A stretch of 64,000 nucleotides of DNA from Flectonema sp. DT1601 (Eukaryota; Euglenozoa; Diplonemea; Diplonemida; Diplonemidae): positions 124,001-188,000 of the forward strand of contig OZ025862.1 of the NCBI GenBank assembly GCA_964019425.1, written 5' to 3'. The position numbers and the translations under genes are program-made. Below are positions 43,030 through 54,600 of this stretch, in pieces; positions within the stretch are counted from its first letter, which is position 1, and every line of letters begins with the position of its first letter. Under the pieces are notes generated by a model. That model made no database searches. It was not told the origin of the DNA and saw only the letters and a list, made by a program, of their open reading frames with translations.

Positions 43030-46000
43030 TCAGTGATAGCTCAAAGAACCAGATAGACTTTGGTTTAACTCTCGACTAGGTATACGAACGCCACGAGAAC
43101 CATTGACTGGTGTCGACTCCGTTGTTCTAACCAACACATGTGGTTCTGATGATTTCACAGCCAAGCAGTTTGGAATTCCATCTTTCGCATTATTTTGAAT
43201 TATTTCCTTCTGCTGATGTTCCCAAGTCAATCCAGGAGGGAGTCTGCGAGGACTGACATTAGATGAAGTTTTTCTAAACCGACTCTGAGGCTGACGACGA
43301 GTCTTTGTAATCGATGATACCACAGCTGAGTGAGTAGAACTCGTTGTAAACGAGCTAAAAGGAACAGCAACATCAGGATTTCCCAAAGCTGCCGATAACA
43401 TTAAAAGTCGATCAGCTGCATCTCCATCATCGTCATTACAATTAACTGAGTATTTCTGGTGAGGGCCATACACACGTTTTCTCACTACGGGCGGTAAAGC
43501 CACTCTGGGTAATGGAGATGGTGATTGAAGAGGTCTCGCTTCACTGTTAACTGACGATGGTCGAGTTAAAATATTTTTACTTCCCCGCTCAGTAGGAATA
43601 ACAGAAGTAGATTTCCTTTCTTGCTGTGCTTCAGGACACGTCTGAGGACTTCGTTGCTGGGTTGTAGGTATATGTTCACTTCTTTGTTTAAAAAATTGCC
43701 GACGGTCTTCATGTTCAGCGGCTTCACGAATGTGGACTTCTCTAGCATCCTCATCGAGCGATAATTTTAATTTTTTCATTTTTTCATCAAGATCTGAAAG
43801 TGACCCTTGAATACTAGCGACTGCTACTGGGAATTCACTGCTTCTTTCAGATACCACCCCACCAGATATTGAACAAGCGCTTACGACCTCTGGCATTTCC
43901 CGCGCTAACACATCTGATAAATGTAACGTGGTAGACTGAACAGCTGATACGACGTGTTTTATTGAAAATTGTACACTCGTTAATTCAATTTCAACTTCAT
44001 TGAAGAGGCTCATTTTCTTCCAAGAAATCAAACTAAGTTGATGAATTGCTTGTTTACTCTTAGCGAGGTAATCACGTTTTGATTTTAGTTTTCGATCGAG
44101 TTCGACTATGTTGCTCGGATTGTTGTTGGAACCTTCTGGATAATCCTCAGACAACGTCTCCGAAACAACACGAGACATGGAATCTAATTTACAAGAAAAT
44201 TTCATTTTATCTTCGAAAAAATAATAAAATTCTAACAACATTTTATTCAAAAGATACGTCCCGAAGACTATCTGAGCTCTGCTATTCTCAATACACATGT
44301 CGGTTGGAATTGACGGTTTTGCAAGAACATATTTTCTAAGATTAGGACCTGTTCCGGTGTTAAACGTGTTAGTCGCAGATGTTAAAGACGATGAAGGCCT
44401 TTCAAATGTCCGATTACGGGGTTTAGGGTCAGCTGTCGAGGACATGAAGTTGTCATCACCGTCGCCGCAATCCAAACAGTGGTCTTCTGGACCTTCAAAT
44501 TCGCTAGTCATGACCTTGTACTCCCCTCTTATGGTGCTCAAATCCTCAAGTAGCCTGCCGTGGCTTATCGTTATTTTTGATAGTTGTTTTGAAATTTTAT
44601 TTTTTTCAATTTTTAAATTTTTCATTTCAACTTTTCGATCTTCAGCAACCATGACAGCGTGATTCTTATAACGAGCGAGTGCGGTTTGTGATATTGTGAT
44701 CCTCCCTCTGAGAACAGCGATTTCCTCTTCCAGGGTTTCTTTTTGCAAAGCAACCATTCTCTGGGAACGTTCTCTCTCTTTTGTTTGAACTTTTCTCTTG
44801 TATTCCTCCAGTCCTTCTCGTACTTTGATGGCGCGAATTTTTCGTTTGTGATGGACGAACGATGCTTCCAAAATATCATTTTTTGTTTTTAAAGTTTTAA
44901 CGTGAGTCATGCTTTCAGCTAGTCGATCTGTCAGCTGACCTGACGTGATCACGTTGTGACGAATTAGGTTGGCAGTTGTTATTTCTAAATCGTTTATTTT
45001 CGATTCATGTTGTTCAGCTTCTTCTTCAAGCTCGCGAATGACGTTCCTTGCATTTGTTAAGTTGCTTTGCAACACTTCTGCTTTTTCAAAATAGATTTGA
45101 AGTTTCTGACATGAATCTTCCTTTTCTTCCAATCGGTGTTGCAAAGCATCAACGTATCTCATCATGTTGTGTAGTTTATCACTCTCGTCACTACCCGACG
45201 ACAATAATACTTCTACTGCGCTCTGTTCCTTCACCGATGACTTTGATTGTTGTTTTTGTAATTCTGGTTCTTCTGGTGCAATGTCTTGAGATTCTTTTTT
45301 AGAAGTTGACAACAGAGATTTTTGTCGTTTTTGACTACGTGGACTTCCGACTGTTGGTTTCTTTTTTTCGGTTGGTTTATTTTCAGGGGTCTGACATTCT
45401 GAATCTGGTTTGGTTTCGATGTCAATGATGTCGAGCAGTAGTTCAGTTGTAGGAGAGCCTGACTCAAAGGGACCAAAAACAGATACCTCCTCGCGCGGTT
45501 TCCGCATGCTGATGGAACGTAATTTAACTGCTGCTTGTTTCGCAGCATTCTCTTTACGCTCTGCGGGTGATCTCCGAGTAAATTTTTCAAAACAAATGGA
45601 ATTGAGAAGCTCATCAGCGTTCTCCTTCGTACGAGAAGACGGGTCGTATGCAGTCTGCGTTCCAATGTTGATGAGTTCACCTGAAGTGCTTTTTCTTCTT
45701 CTCCTTCGAATAACTCCACTACCATGTCGACTAACTTGATCAGTGAAGGAACCTGAAGTAAAATAATCAGATCTACGAGTCTTCCTCACAGTACTATTTT
45801 CTAACGAAGCTGTTCGACAAACGCTACTTGGGTCTCCAGCTGTAGTTTTATCTTGTTCAGGATGGTTGTGTTGATCAGGTACAGCAATACTTGATTGCCG
45901 TCTAATACTTTCCCGTCGTTTTATAGAAATTTTCCTTCCGTTGGTCTTCTCGTCAGATAATTGCGACGAGATGAGATCATTTTGATCAGAAAGTTGGTTG

Positions 46001-47262
46001 TTTATTATTGAGTCTTTTCGTTGAGTTACTTCCTCAAGTTGGTTTTCTAATGATTTATTTAAAGTAGTAGTCGTCTCGTCGATTGGTAGCTCACTGGGAG
46101 TCACAATTGCCTCAGTAGTATTGGAAAACTGTCCTTCTGCGATGGTGTCGACTGTAGTGGTCGATTGCTTTTCAGGTGTTTTGTTGATTGGATCTTCTTG
46201 TTCTTCCTCTTCTTCTTCTTCTTCTTCTTCTTCTTCTTCGTACGTTCCCTCACTGGTATTGCTGTTGCCTGAACTGGAAGCAACCTCTGCAACGAGTGCT
46301 TTGCTTTGAGTAAGTTCAATTTTGAGTGATTCTATTTCTTGGTTTGCTGTTGCTATTGTCCCTTCCGCAACCGTCATCTCTTCACGAGTTTCTCGGTGGG
46401 CATCCTCTTCATTTCTTATTGTAGTTTTCATTGTTTGGATGTCTGACTCCAGACGTAGGATTTTTTCACGACTCATTTCGTTCATTCCCTCAACTTCGAC
46501 AAGTCGTTTTGTTCGTTTTTCTAATACCTCGTAGCCTCTGGCCATTCGTTCGTGAGCTTCTATTAGTAGTCTTTCTGATTCCAGTTTCTTTTCACCTCGT
46601 GTTAAAACTTGTCTCCTAAAATCAAGCAAGTCTCCCACAGATGTAGATACTGGGAAACCGTCAACGTCGTCCACGACAGTTTCAATCAGGTCTACAGGTC
46701 TGGCAGCATACCCTTTGTCTCTGTAGGATCGAAATAGCTGCTCTTTTAGAATGCAAATTTCCTTTATAAAACTGTTCAGTTGTGTTTTGAGAGTCTCAGT
46801 CTTCCTCCGACTGTTTCCACGTTCGATTGATAATTCCAATTCACGTTCTTTTAATTTATTTCGATAGTCAGATAGTTCAGATTCTAAAGTTGAAGATCGC
46901 ATTGCCGATCGTTGTTTTATTTTTGGTGTTTGGACTTCCTCGATTCTTATTTCCAATTCCTTAATAAACTCGGAGAACATCACATCGCAGTTGTCATCAG
47001 TCTGACAGTCCTCAAGGATGTAATTTAATTCATCAGTCGACATTGGTTCCTTCCCTCCCTTCGTAGTCCGCAAATACGTTCCATCAGCTTTCAACGATCT
47101 CACGTGATGTAGTAGCAGCTCAGAATTTCCTTCTGATAAGTCTAATTCTAAATATGAATACAATCTAATTCTCAACAATGAAAAATTCTTAGCCATTCTC
47201 TGCAACAACGGAAGCTGCGGCACCGCTGCTGGGGTTGCAAACTCTGCAGGCTGATCCTTCAT
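43030..47262 (-). CDS. Giant coiled-coil protein, 1410 residues
   Basis: An uninterrupted 1410-codon frame starting right after an A18 run. Residues 1-110 may be globular, followed by coiled coil (about 125-330), an E-run of about 14 residues near 350, a long Ser/Thr/Arg-rich disordered stretch (about 370-700), a second coiled coil (about 710-930), a region with paired Cys (DHCLDCGDGDD), a third helical region (about 1000-1200) and a disordered Arg/Pro-rich C-terminus. No catalytic motif is visible. The layout fits a centrosomal, basal-body or ciliary scaffold. I cannot name the family. Confidence 0.8.
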   Translation of the reverse strand: MKDQPAEFATPAAVPQLPLLQRMAKNFSLLRIRLYSYLELDLSEGNSELLLHHVRSLKADGTYLRTTKGGKEPMSTDELNYILEDCQTDDNCDVMFSEFIKELEIRIEEVQTPKIKQRSAMRSSTLESELSDYRNKLKERELELSIERGNSRRKTETLKTQLNSFIKEICILKEQLFRSYRDKGYAARPVDLIETVVDDVDGFPVSTSVGDLLDFRRQVLTRGEKKLESERLLIEAHERMARGYEVLEKRTKRLVEVEGMNEMSREKILRLESDIQTMKTTIRNEEDAHRETREEMTVAEGTIATANQEIESLKIELTQSKALVAEVASSSGNSNTSEGTYEEEEEEEEEEEEEQEDPINKTPEKQSTTTVDTIAEGQFSNTTEAIVTPSELPIDETTTTLNKSLENQLEEVTQRKDSIINNQLSDQNDLISSQLSDEKTNGRKISIKRRESIRRQSSIAVPDQHNHPEQDKTTAGDPSSVCRTASLENSTVRKTRRSDYFTSGSFTDQVSRHGSGVIRRRRRKSTSGELINIGTQTAYDPSSRTKENADELLNSICFEKFTRRSPAERKENAAKQAAVKLRSISMRKPREEVSVFGPFESGSPTTELLLDIIDIETKPDSECQTPENKPTEKKKPTVGSPRSQKRQKSLLSTSKKESQDIAPEEPELQKQQSKSSVKEQSAVEVLLSSGSDESDKLHNMMRYVDALQHRLEEKEDSCQKLQIYFEKAEVLQSNLTNARNVIRELEEEAEQHESKINDLEITTANLIRHNVITSGQLTDRLAESMTHVKTLKTKNDILEASFVHHKRKIRAIKVREGLEEYKRKVQTKERERSQRMVALQKETLEEEIAVLRGRITISQTALARYKNHAVMVAEDRKVEMKNLKIEKNKISKQLSKITISHGRLLEDLSTIRGEYKVMTSEFEGPEDHCLDCGDGDDNFMSSTADPKPRNRTFERPSSSLTSATNTFNTGTGPNLRKYVLAKPSIPTDMCIENSRAQIVFGTYLLNKMLLEFYYFFEDKMKFSCKLDSMSRVVSETLSEDYPEGSNNNPSNIVELDRKLKSKRDYLAKSKQAIHQLSLISWKKMSLFNEVEIELTSVQFSIKHVVSAVQSTTLHLSDVLAREMPEVVSACSISGGVVSERSSEFPVAVASIQGSLSDLDEKMKKLKLSLDEDAREVHIREAAEHEDRRQFFKQRSEHIPTTQQRSPQTCPEAQQERKSTSVIPTERGSKNILTRPSSVNSEARPLQSPSPLPRVALPPVVRKRVYGPHQKYSVNCNDDDGDAADRLLMLSAALGNPDVAVPFSSFTTSSTHSAVVSSITKTRRQPQSRFRKTSSNVSPRRLPPGLTWEHQQKEIIQNNAKDGIPNCLAVKSSEPHVLVRTTESTPVNGSRGVRIPSRELNQSLSGSLSYH

Positions 47263-47302
47263 TTTTTTTTTTTTTTTTGTTATTTATTTCATAGGGGGGC
47301 TT

Positions 47303-47476
47303 AACTGTTTGAGTTTGTACGTAAAATACAAATGTTTTGTATCATAAACATAATTTAACATTAGTTCTGAGATACAGTTGACTAAAGGTAATGTTAGTGT
47401 AGGTATACACTCTGCGATTGACGTAAATACTTTACATTATAATAAATGTTTCTAACTTAGCTGCAATACACATCTC
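47303..47476 (+). repeat. Dispersed repeat shared with 4325-4871
   Basis: Blocks resembling 4325-4400 and matching 4805-4871 (gacgtaaatactttacatta, gtttctaacttagctgca) are contiguous here but split by about 400 bp at the other locus. One locus has therefore gained or lost an insert. Confidence 0.75.
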
Positions 47477-47879
47477 TGCGATGGGAGAGGATCGTTTGTA
47501 AAGTTAAGAAAAAATGAAACTTTTCAGAAATGTTCGAGTCGCTGTGTCCATATAAATAATCCCTAGCTTTATTAAACAATATTTGTTGCTGTTGTCTGTG
47601 TTGATTGTTCCTGTGAAGCAAAAATAATTGACAAACGACAAACGTGCGAGGCAACTGTGTTTGCGGGAGAGCAGAACTCCACTTTTTTTATTTTATTTTC
47701 ACAGGGAGGTTCCCCTGCTACTTATTATCTTATTTTTTGGTTGTTTTTTTGTTTTTTTTTTGATTAGCGGGGAGTGGAACCCCTTTTTTTTTATTTTTTT
47801 TTTTATTTTTTTGAAGATTACACAGGGAAGTTTCCCCCATGTTACTTACTTTATTTATATTTTTTTTTATTTTTTTTCA

Positions 47880-48735
47880 AGAAAAACACTTTATTCCTTG
47901 CCTCATTCCCATCACTTCACTTCCTTCTTTATCCTCTACTCGAAAAGAGAAAAACGAGGATAAACGGTTGAAGGAAAAAAGAGATGGAAATAAAATTAAA
48001 AAAAGGAAAAAGAAACACACTTTCACAGATTCAGATATTCTTTTGAAATGTAGAAATTGCAATGCTTCAACTTGGGAGGTTGGTGTAATGATGGTGTAAG
48101 GCTACAATTAAAAAACAAAAGGAAGGGTATTGCTGAAGAAGATTAAAAAATGAGGGAGTCGGTTGTATGCACCCGAAGCTGTCCAAGAAAGGCACATCAA
48201 CGGTAAAATAAACAAAAAAAGAAAACACTTTTACAACGATCTCTACATCTTCAACGGAGATCACTCAAAACACATTTTACTTCTCAAAAACTAACAATCA
48301 AATATTCGATATAAACTGAACTGATGAAAATAAAAAAAAACTAAAAAAAACAAAACAAAACTCAAAACTCAAAACAAGGACATAAGCCTAAAAAAAAGGA
48401 TTAATCGCCTCTCCTTCATCCACTCCGAAAACGGAGGAAACGAAGAACGAGAAGCCAGATGGTGATTTCCCTCCAACCTAACACTTCAACATACATGAGA
48501 AGACATGAAGAAGAAGAAGAAGAAGAAGACAAGGAAGGAGAGAGAGCATGTGTTTTTGTGTGTTGTGTTGTGTACTATAATGTTAACAATAACAACAACA
48601 AACCACAAGAAAGAAAAAAAAAAAAGGAAAACGGAAAAGAATAGTGTAAATTAATATTCAACGGACAGGGAAGAAAACAAAGCAAACACCCACAGAAGCA
48701 GGGAATACACATGTTTTCAAGAAAAACCCATCATT

Positions 48736-48778
<43 letters not shown>

Positions 48779-50230
48779 CATTTATCATTTTCCTCATACC
48801 CCTCCGCGACTTCGCAGAGGAACTGAGGGAAGAACGATGATGATGATAATAAATAATGGGAACACACATTCAACAAATTATCAACCAATTAGACCCACTG
48901 CTCTAAACCCAACAAGCAGCAGTCTTGAATTCGGACCGCGCAGAAGCAGATGAAACCAAGCAAAGCAGACATGACCAACAGGATACATGAAATCACAAAC
49001 AGAGTACAACTGTGCTAACAGCAGACCCAAATAAATATAATCGACTTCCATCTCTCATCTCCAAAATGAGATGGAATCGAATCCGTCTGCGGAATACACA
49101 ACACTGACAGGTTGGCTCCTCTCAGTTGTTGTGACGCATCACACAAACAGAAGTCAAAATGAAAGAATCAAATTGAAGAAAAGAAAAAGGTCGCTGCCAC
49201 AGCTTAGGTTTCATCTCTTTTTCCCAAAAATATAAAACAGAAACAAAACCTCCCGCAACACGGGGGCAAAAGGGAACACGGTCATTTCTTTCTGACAACC
49301 GCAAAACTAATCAAGACAGGACCAACGGTCACTGGACTGATTAGAATGAAGAAGAAAGAAAGCAAAACGGAATTCATTTTATTTTATTTTATTTGCATTT
49401 TGGAATCCAACACAAGGACACCCAAAAACAAAAAAAAAAGTATAAATAAACATCCTAAAAACCACATCTCACAAAAAAAAAAAAAAAAAAAAAGAAAACC
49501 AGAAAAGGAAACATACAACCTCCTCCAACAAAAACAAATCTTTCCACAGACACACCAACCGACGGAAAATCGGACAATTTCCTTTCTTTCCAACCTTACG
49601 ACAAAAAAACATACACAACCACCCAATAAAGAAAAGTGAAGCATTGCGTGCAAAAACTAAAATGAATATCAAGGTAAACTCTCCGTGCAAGTATTCCCCC
49701 CTCCACCCTAATGAGATTAAAACGGTGAGTGAGTGTGAAAAGTTACTCAACGATGAGGAAAGGGAAGAAGGGTTTCTACTTGCGAGTGTGTTGAAAAAAA
49801 GACAAAAGGAAAAAAAAAGAAAAGGCAAGACACTAATATTCATTCAGCGACTGTACACCTGAAAAAGGAGGGTTAGAGATTGGGATGTGCGAAATTGAGA
49901 AAAAACATGAAGAATGGTCGGTGAGGTTCTTATTTTTTTTAATTACTATTATTTATTTGTTTATTTTTTTTGGTGGCTATGGGTTTGGGTGTGGGATTGG
50001 ACGATCGAGACAGGAAGTACAGTCGCTATTATGGAGGGCAAGTATTCTTTTCAAGAAAATTAACAAAACGGAACAAATTAAAGCAGTACCCGGAAGATAT
50101 TAAATTAGGTGAAAATGACTTCCAGTTATTTGTACAAAAGAAAAAAGAACCCCAAAACCCCAAAACCCGATGCAGGCAGGTTGCCAGGAGATTTTCAAAT
50201 GGGTGAAGTTACTCCGAGCAATCCCTGCGT
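47880..50230 (+). other. Possible plus-strand exons inside each ~4-kb unit
   Basis: Several protein-like open pieces read on the plus strand, against the direction of every firm gene. Examples are 47880-48064 (ending TDSDILLKCRNCNASTWE), about 48144-48192 (GVGCMHPKLSKKGTST before a GTAAAA), 48711-48953 (ending TALNPTSSSLEFGPRRSR), about 49060-49233 and 49664-49800 (KYSPLHPNEIKT before GTGAGTGAG), and 50020-50165 (LKQYPEDIKLGENDFQLF). The first two join in frame across a GT-AG pair and bring Cys residues together. Single-base A-run and 2-base differences between copies break some pieces, and minus-strand frames overlap them. A real multi-exon gene is possible but unproven. Confidence 0.25.
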
Positions 50231-50467
50231 GCAATGTTTATGAAAAATAAAAAGAAACGAAAACAAGTCGATTAATACTTTTTTTTTTTTTTTTTTTTAA
50301 TAATGTTCTGACATAACAAGAGCCAATGAGTGACGAGGACAAACAAACGAAGGAACTGAAAGTTTATCAACAACAAGATGATGATGTTGATGTTGATGTT
50401 GATGAGGAAGAAGATGAAAAAGTCGCTCCAAAAACAATTCGAACCATCAACGGCTCAGATCATTCTC

Positions 50468-51385
50468 TTAGCTTTGCGACTTTCCCAGCAATTGGCGTAC
50501 ACCCCACACCAGGAAGACGATTACCTGGATGGGGAACGTCAACACCAGAAATGCATACTCCTTCCACGTAGTACTAAAACACCAACTTATGATCATCGCA
50601 ATGACCAAAACAGGAGGTGGGTACAAGGAGATATATGTCTTCGCTACAAACAAAAACACAGAAACAAACACCCCGATGCCTTCAAAGACTTCGGGGTGTA
50701 GGTGAGCATAATATGATAATGACACAATCAACACAACGGTGACGAGGAGACACGCACAAAGCTGTCTCACGAAGAAGTCGCCATCCGTTGGTGCGTCGGT
50801 GGTCATCCGGTCTCGGAATGAACTCCGCGGTTGTCTGTTTGGCATCATTGCTTGTGGATGGCTCAGCGACGATGCACGTACTTGTGGTTGTGGTTGTGGT
50901 TGTGCCAGTGGTTCGCCCCAAACACGCTGTGATGTGAGCGGCTGAGGTACTGAATGCTGAAGTAGTAGTGGTTGTTGTTGTTGTTCTTGCTGCAGTTGTT
51001 GCCCTCTACGTTGTTCTTGCTGAGGTTGCTGATGTTGTAATGTCGAAGTCGGCCCCTGCTGCGTTGGTCGATATAACGTCGGTAGTGGTAGTGACGGCTG
51101 CTGCTGTTGATGCTGTAGCTGTTGATGTTCTTCTTGTTCTTGTGGTAGTAGTGGCTGCACCAACGATGGCTGCTCTTCCTGCTGCTCCCGATCTTCCGAA
51201 ACACGAATCGCGTCCTTCACTCCCCGAAGCAAGTCCCTTCGTTCCCTCTCCTGAGACTCTCTCCGTCTCTGATGCTCCCTTCTGGGAGAGGCACCGTGCT
51301 TACTGGTGCCTCTCCCACTCTCATTCCCAACACCGCGTTGGATCTCCTCCTCGGACTCCCACGGCGTTAATGTTGTCCAGAACAT
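50468..51385 (-). CDS. Gln-rich multi-span membrane protein, copy 1
   Basis: 305 residues from MFWTTLTPWESEEE. Residues 1-70 are charged, 70-200 are Gln/Pro/Leu-rich and disordered, and the C-terminal 100 residues hold three or four membrane spans (LCACLLVTVVLIVSLSYYAH; GVFVSVFLFVAKTY; VLVIAMIISW; FPIQVIVFLVWGV). An acceptor-like site (ttccacag) lies about 35 bases upstream of the ATG, so the leader is spliced. The family is unknown. Two paralogous copies follow at 54429 and 58415. Confidence 0.7.
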   Translation of the reverse strand: MFWTTLTPWESEEEIQRGVGNESGRGTSKHGASPRREHQRRRESQERERRDLLRGVKDAIRVSEDREQQEEQPSLVQPLLPQEQEEHQQLQHQQQQPSLPLPTLYRPTQQGPTSTLQHQQPQQEQRRGQQLQQEQQQQPLLLQHSVPQPLTSQRVWGEPLAQPQPQPQVRASSLSHPQAMMPNRQPRSSFRDRMTTDAPTDGDFFVRQLCACLLVTVVLIVSLSYYAHLHPEVFEGIGVFVSVFLFVAKTYISLYPPPVLVIAMIISWCFSTTWKEYAFLVLTFPIQVIVFLVWGVRQLLGKSQS

Positions 51386-51643
51386 GATTTAGGTTTAGAA
51401 CTTTTCGATACGGCTGCCTGTGGAAATAAAAAAGATAATTACAACAATACACCAATCACTCGTTCTCAGGGTCCCAATAAAACAAAACACATTATTCCCC
51501 CCAACGAACCCCCTCCTCCCTGCTGTTCTCCATCTTGTGGCTTTCATTAAATTTCCTGAACCTGTAGAAGACAATAATCTGAACAACATCAACAAACGTT
51601 TTGAGACACATCAATTATTAGGGAAGTGGAACCCTTTTTTTGT

Positions 51644-54600
51644 ATTTTTTTTTATTTTATTTTCACAGGGAGGTTCCCCTGCTACTTATTTTTTTTTTTT
51701 TTTTTTGTTATTGTTATTATTTTTGTTTTTTTTTTGGTTCTTTTTTTTTGATTAGCGGGGAGTGGAACCCCTTTTTTTATTTTTTATTTTATTTTTTTGA
51801 AGATTACACAGGGAAGTTTCCCCCATGTTACTTACTTTACTTATATTTTTTTTTTATTTTTTTTTAAGAAAAACACTTTATTCCTTGCCTCATTCCCATC
51901 ACTTCACTTCCTTCTTTATCCTCTACTCGAAAAGAGAAAAACGAGGATAAACGGTTGAAGGAAAAAAGAGATGGAAATAAAATTAAAAAAAGGAAAAAGA
52001 AACACACTTTCACAGATTCAGATATTCTTTTGAAATGTAGAAATTGCAATGCTTCAACTTGGGAGGTTGCTGTAATGATGGTGTAAGGCTACAATTAAAA
52101 AACAAAAGGAAGGGTATTGCTGAAGAAGATTAAAAAATGAGGGAGTCGGTTGTATGCACCCGAAGCTGTCCAAGAAAGGCACATCAACGGTAAAATAAAC
52201 AAAAAAAGAAAACACTTTTACAACGATCTCTACATCTTCAACGGAGATCACTCAAAACACATTTTACTTCTCAAAAACTAACAATCAAATATTCGATATA
52301 AACTGAACTGATGAAAATAAAAAAAAACTAAAAAAACAAAACAAAACTCAAAACAAGGACATAAGCCTAAAAAAAAGGATTAATCGCCTCTCCTTCATCC
52401 ACTCCGAAAACGGAGGAAACGAAGAACGAGAAGCCAGATGGTGATATCCCTCCAACCTAACACTTCAACATACATGAGAAGACATGAAGAAGAAGAAGAC
52501 AAGGAAGGAGAGAGAGCATGTGTTTTTGTGTGTTGTGTTGTGTACTATAATGTTAACAATAACAACAACAAACCACAAGAAAGAAAAAAAAAAAAGGAAA
52601 AAGGAAAAAGGAAAAGAATAGTGTAAATTAATATTCAACGGAAAGGGAAGAAAACAAAGCAAACACCCACAGAAGCAGGGAATACACATGTTTTCAAGAA
52701 AAACCCATCATTTTCATCATCATCATCATCATCATCATCACATTTATCATTTTCCTCATACCCCTCCGCGACTTCGCAGAGGAACTGAGGGAAGAACGAT
52801 GATGATGATAATAAATAATGGGAACACACATTCAACAAATTATCAACCAATTAGACCCACTGCTCTAAACCCAACAAGCAGCAGTCTTGAATTCGGACCG
52901 CGCAGAAGCAGATGAAACCAAGCAAAGCAGACATGACCAACAAGATACATGAAATCACAAACAGAGTACAACTGTGCTAACAGCAGACCCAAATAAATAT
53001 AATCGACTCCCATCTCTCATCTCCAAAATGAGATGGAATCGAATCCGTCTGCGGAATACACAACACTGACAGGTTGGCTCCTCTCAGTTGTTGTGACGCA
53101 TCACACAAACAGAAGTCAAAATGAAAGAATCAAATTGAAGAAAAGAAAAAGGTCGCTGCCACAGCTTAGGTTTCATCTCTTTTTCCCAAAAATATAAAAC
53201 AGAAACAAAACCTCCCGCAACACGGGGGCAAAAGGGAACACGGTCATTTCTTTCTGACAACCACAAAGCTAATCAAGACAGGACCAACGGTCACTGGACT
53301 GATTAGAATGAAGAAGAAAGAAAGAAAAAGGAATTCATTTTATTTTATTTTATTTATTTGCATTTTGGAATCCAACACAAGGACACCCAAAAAAAAAAAA
53401 AAGAGATAAATAAACATCCTAAAAACCACATCTCACAAAACAAAAAAAAAAAAAAAAGAAAACCAGAAAAGGAAACATACAACCTCCTCCAACAAAACAA
53501 ATCTTTCCACAGACACACCAACCGACGGAAAATCGGACAATTTCCTTTCTTTCCAACCTTACGAGAAAAAAACATACACAACCACCCAATAAAGAAAAGT
53601 GAAGCATTGCGTGCAAAAACTAAAATGAATATCAAGGTAAACTCTCCGTGCAAGTATTCCCCCCTCCACCCTAATGAGATTAAAACGGTGAGTGAGTGTG
53701 AAAAGTTACTCAACGATGAGGAAAGGGAAGAAGGGTTTCTACTTGCGAGTGTGTTGAAAAAAAGACAAAAAGAAAAAAAAAGAAAAGGCAAGACACTAAT
53801 ATTCATTCAGCGACTGTACACCTGAAAAAGGAGGGGTAGAGATTGGGATGTGCGAAATTGAGAAAAAACATGAAGAATGGTCGGTCAATTTTTTATTTTT
53901 TTTAATTACTATTATTTATTTGTTTATTTTTTTTGGTGGCTATGGGTTTGGGTGTGGGATTGGACGATCGAGACAGGAAGTACAGTCGCTATTATGGAGG
54001 GCAAGTATTCTTTTCAAGAAAATTAACAAAATGGAACAAATTAAAGCAGTACCCGGAAGATATTAAATTAGGTGAAAATGACTTCCAGTTATTTGTACAA
54101 AAGAAAAAAGAACCCCAAAACCCCAAAACCCGATGCAGGCAGGGGTTGCCAGGAGATTTTCAAATGGGTGAAGTTACTCCGAGCAATCCCTGCGTGCAAT
54201 GTTTATGAAAAATAAAAATAAATGAAAACAAGTCGATTAATACTTTTTTTTTTTTTTTTTTTTTAATAATGTTCTGACATAACAAGAGCCAATGAGTGAC
54301 GAGGACAACACAAACGAAGGAACTGAAAGTTTATCAACAACAAGATGATGATGTTGATGTTGATGAGGAAGAAGATGAAAAAGTCGCTCCAAAAACAATT
54401 CGAACCATCAACGGCTCAGATCATTCTCTTAGCTTTGCGACTTTCCCAGCAATTGGCGTACACCCCACACCAGGAAGACGATTACCTGGATGGGGAATGT
54501 CAACACCAGAAATGCATACTCCTTCCACGTAGTACTAAAACACCAACTTATGATCATCGCAATGATCAAAACAGGAGGTGGGTACAAGGAGATATATGTC

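Larger units (their letters stand above)
47680..51643. repeat. Tandem ~4-kb unit, copy 1
   Basis: The first of three head-to-tail copies. The landmark cacagggaggttcccctgct occurs at 47700, 51664 and 55628, a spacing of exactly 3964 in both steps although small internal indels differ. Copies 1 and 2 also share about 250 bp at the right end (5' flank of the membrane gene) that copy 3 lacks. Differences are mostly in A/T-run and trinucleotide-run lengths, so the array is young. Confidence 0.95.

Noticed and set aside
50326-50571. Plus-strand frame starting MSDEDKQTKELK at the end of the membrane protein gene
   Set aside because: It overlaps the membrane-span coding of the minus gene in antisense, and its end changes between copies. 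It is kept only as part of the low-confidence plus-strand exon note.
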